Assembly (NCBI GenBank): GCA_963978895.1
Contig: OZ022238.1
Location: 28,466,117 to 28,530,116 of the forward strand
Direction of reading: 5' to 3'
Origin: Erpobdella octoculata
Taxonomy: Eukaryota; Annelida; Clitellata; Hirudinida; Erpobdellidae
DNA length: 64,000 nucleotides
Numbering within the stretch: the stretch's first letter is position 1; each line of letters starts with the position of its first letter. The translations under genes were made by a program, and so were the position numbers. The notes under the pieces were generated by a model, which was not told the DNA's origin, made no database searches, and saw nothing but the letters and a program-made list of their open reading frames with translations. Below are positions 61,381-64,000 of this stretch, piece after piece.

Positions 61381-63721
61381 TTATCAATCAATCAACTGAA
61401 TTTATATAGCGCTTTTTCCGTGGTGTTCCATAGCGCTCGGTCATGAACTTATTAAACAGATGAGTTTTAAGTCAACGACGGAAAACTGTAAGAAAGTAGA
61501 GTTAGTAAGAGAAACAGGAAGAGAGTTCCAGAGATTGTAACCAGAGTAGGAGATAGAGCGTTTAGCAAAAAAATGCTTAATAGTGAAGATGCGAGAAGAA
61601 GAACGAAGACCAGACTTAGGAGGGATTTGTATTAAATTAGTTAAGTAGAGAAAATGAAATTTTTTTATTTTATACAATAATAAGCAGATTTTAAAAATCA
61701 CCCTATATCTAAAAGGAAGCCAATTGAGAAGAACAAGAGATGGAGAGATGTGAGAGAAATAAGAGGTGCGAGAAACTGAGCGCGCAACTGAGTTGAAGGC
61801 TTTAGAGAGAGGATAAAGGGTAATATCCGGAAGTCCATAATATAGTGAATTGCAGTAGTCAATTCGAAACAGAATAAAAGAAAAGACTAAAAGTTGTAGA
61901 GAAGGATCATCCAGAAGTGGACGAAGCTGCTTAATTTGAGGGGTTAGAGACAAGTTGGAGTCAAAAAGAAAACCGAATCAAAGGAGAAGGAGAAATGGAA
62001 AAAGAAAATAGTGGTAGCAAAACCAAAAGAAGTGGAGTTAGAGATTTAGAAGACTTATTGAAATAGATTAATTCATACTTATCAGGATTAAGCTTGAAAC
62101 ACATAGAAGAACTCCAGGAGATAATAGATTGAAGGCAGGCAGTTATTTGATTAAGAACAGACTTAAGAGAAGAATTAAAAAAAGTAGAATAGACATAAGA
62201 GTCATCAGCATACATTTAACTATCGAGAGAGTGAAAAGATATAATATGAGGAAGTTCAAAAATATAGAAAATAAACAGTAAAGGACCAAGGATAGAGCCT
62301 TGAGAAACACCATAATTTAAAGATACAGCAGTATATTTAAAAGATTCAATAGATACATAGGAAGATAACTCCGCCTCGCTAATTGCGAGCCAGTCCCAAG
62401 CCTGGAGAAAGGAGGAGGGAAAAGTAAGAAGGATCAAATTCTGATCCACGACAGGAAGTGCTTTAGTCTAGAATTCCTACATACAGCCATTAGAGTCTTA
62501 AAACACTTGGTGTAAAGGACTATAAACTATTATAAAAAAAAAAAAAATACATAGGAAGATCTACCAGATAGATAAGATTTAACCTACAGGAATGCTTCGC
62601 TAGTTATATTAAAAAATTTATTAAGTTAATCTAACAACAGTGAGTGATCAACTGTATCAAATGCAGATGAAAAATTAAGACAAAAAAGAAGAGTAGAGAG
62701 GCCAGAGTCAGAAAAAACAATGAGGTCATTATGAAGCTAAAGTAGAGCAGTTTCAGTAGAGTGACCAGGTCTAAAGCCAGATTAAGAAGAAGGAAGAAAT
62801 GAGAAAACAGTTAAGTAAGCATTTATTTGCTCATACACAACTCTTTTTATAATTTTAGAGATGAAGGATAGGTTAGAGATAAGCCTATAGCTAGATAGAA
62901 AAAAAGGATCAAAAGAGGCATTTTTAATAGTAGGCATGATAAAAGAGGACTCAAGAACAGAAGGAAACACAGATGTAGATAAAGAAAGATTAATTAAATC
63001 AAGTAAAGTTGGATAAAGAACAAAAAAAAGTTCTTCAAAGATAGGAGTAGGAATAAGATCCAAAGAGCAAGTATAAGAAGACATAGAGTTAATACGTTTA
63101 GTAAGATAATTAAGTGTAATAGGAGAAAAAGAAGTAAAAGTTTCAGTTGAGAATTTAGAAAAAATAGGGGTTTGAATATTATTAGAAGATCTTATGATTT
63201 CAATTTTAGTTGTAAGGAAATTGTGATAGTCATCAGGAGAAAATGGAGGAGATTTTTTATTGAGGAGTTTAGAAAGAGAAGATCACCTATTCCTAGAACT
63301 AGAAGCAAGAACAATAGATTTTTTCAAAAAGGAAGAATGCTTAACAAAGATGAGGTTATGGTATTGTTTGAGATGGTATTGCCACTCGTACCAAGAACCC
63401 TTAAATAATTTAGAACGATAAGCTCGCTCAGCTTTACGGCAGATTGCTTCAAGAGAACACAATCACGATCAAACCAAGGAGCTTTTTTTAGAAGAGTCGA
63501 AACTTAAACGTCTTAAAAGGAACCAAAATGGAACCAAAATATTGAATATGGATGAAATTGTCAGGTCGAGATTGTCCATAAAAGAATCGACGTCATTAAA
63601 AGAAGAAGAAAAAAACCCAGATGTGAGAAATAAGTTTGAAAATTGAGTTTTATCAAATCTAGAGTATCTAGACCAACACCTTTTAGTAACAGAAGAAAGA
63701 TTAATTAAAGGTTGTGATAGA
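61381..63721 (-). pseudogene. 5'-truncated L2-like LINE, copy 3, with a SINE insertion
   Basis: Minus-strand pieces from 63721 down. Endonuclease-RT linker (63720-63090). RT: MSSYTCSLDLIPTPIFEEL, PTIKNASFDPFFLSSYRLIS (NYRPIS equivalent degraded) near 62900. YGVSQGSILGPLLFIFYIFE at 62320, YADDSYVYSTF at 62215 with the catalytic Asp pair, and C-terminus 61953-61441 with FRIDYCNSLYYGLPD, LLNWLPFRYRVIFKICLLLY and SYSGYNLWNSLPVSLTNS. The 3' end has ATTTATATAGCGCTTTTTCC and a short (TGAT)n. Several frameshifts. A SINE at 62367-62546 interrupts the RT. The left edge meets an LTR at 63722. Confidence 0.88.
62367..62546 (+). mobile_element. SINE family S2, copy 2, with perfect 14-bp duplication
   Basis: About 180 bp from AACTCCGCCTCGCTAATTGC to a poly-A tail. 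It is flanked by ATACATAGGAAGAT on both sides (62353-62366 and 62547-62560), inside LINE coding sequence. The sequence is close to 32276-32442. Confidence 0.93.
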
Positions 63722-63951
63722 GTGTTATATCGTTTCTACCGTATAAGTTACTACAAGTTAATTCGTTTTAACTATTTATTAGAAAACCAAATATAACATA
63801 AAACAAGTTCTTTTAACTTAAACTATTCAAATATACAACGACTATCTCTCAGTAGAGTTTACTAGAAGTCACGGTGTAGACAGGTGGACTGTCTGTACGA
63901 CTCTCCTGTAGTCTAAAGTCTAATTATTAGGAATTGTTCAGGTTCCTAACA
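63722..63951 (-). mobile_element. LTR of an element extending beyond the right edge
   Basis: 230 bp beginning TGTTATATCG and ending CCTAACA, so both strands read TG...CA. On the minus strand it starts TGTTAGGAACC and is preceded by a purine run AAGAGGGAGG (complement 63952-63961). This makes it the 3' LTR of a minus-strand element whose body lies to the right. It interrupts the L2 LINE at 63721. Confidence 0.6.
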
Positions 63952-64000
63952 CCTCCCTCTTAAAAAGGAGTACGCAGATGCCCATCAGGTATATGACTGA

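Overview
The window is transposon-dominated, AT-rich nuclear DNA from an invertebrate metazoan. It carries L2- and CR1-type LINEs, several hAT elements with 8-bp target duplications, tRNA-derived SINEs, SAP-domain Gag elements, Helitron-like non-autonomous repeats and (TA)n runs up to about 240 bp. I cannot name the species. No bacterial operon, rRNA, CRISPR array or complete conserved single-copy host gene is visible. The only plausible host coding pieces are a terminal exon at 96-215 and a PAN/Apple-like secreted-protein first exon at 40007-40292, whose broken inverted duplicate lies at 27450-27735.

Layout. 1-4100: possible host exon, then an LTR element encoding Gag-protease with a SAP domain but no reverse transcriptase. 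4100-8020: microsatellites and small repeats. 8021-25700: a nested nest. An outer hAT element (TIR CAGTGGCGGATTTAG, TSD GTGGGGGA) holds a near-complete L2/CR1-group LINE (about 8.1-12.4 kb) and a SINE. The SINE is split by a second hAT (13104-25500, TSD ACCCACAC). A perfect 30-bp-arm palindrome inside that is split by a third hAT (13421-24965, TSD CTAAACAG). Inside the third hAT two further DNA elements sit side by side on the same 8-bp target GTATAATT: a 721-bp non-autonomous element and a 9.63-kb MULE-like element.

The 9.63-kb element (14913-24542) is the most interesting object. It has about 265-bp TIRs, an intact open reading frame of roughly 1,057 residues (MULE-like core, Ulp1/SENP-type C48 cysteine protease and C-terminal PHD finger), an intact separate SGNH/GDSL hydrolase ORF, several internal tandem arrays, and a nine-copy 194-bp satellite ending exactly at the right TIR. 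The two ORFs lie on the same strand and look like the autonomous cargo of one recently active transposon.

25.7-42.4 kb: an internally deleted LTR element, interstitial TTAGGG-like repeats, Helitron-like repeats with internal 160-bp-class tandem units, SINEs with clear target duplications, further hAT derivatives and a pogo-like MITE. 41.9-42.4 kb: an array of Helitron-like termini in alternating orientation separated by (TA)n. 43.0-45.4 and 52.3-55.9 kb: decayed CR1-like LINEs. 46.3-48.9 kb: a decayed copy of a multi-copy invertebrate protein family of unknown function. 49567-52250: another hAT (TSD CCCAAAAA) containing an L2 tail and a Helitron-like element. 57.3-63.7 kb: remnants of the SAP-Gag family, LINE tails, SINEs and a 5'-truncated L2 interrupted by a SINE with a perfect 14-bp duplication. 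A 230-bp LTR of an element leaving the window ends the sequence.
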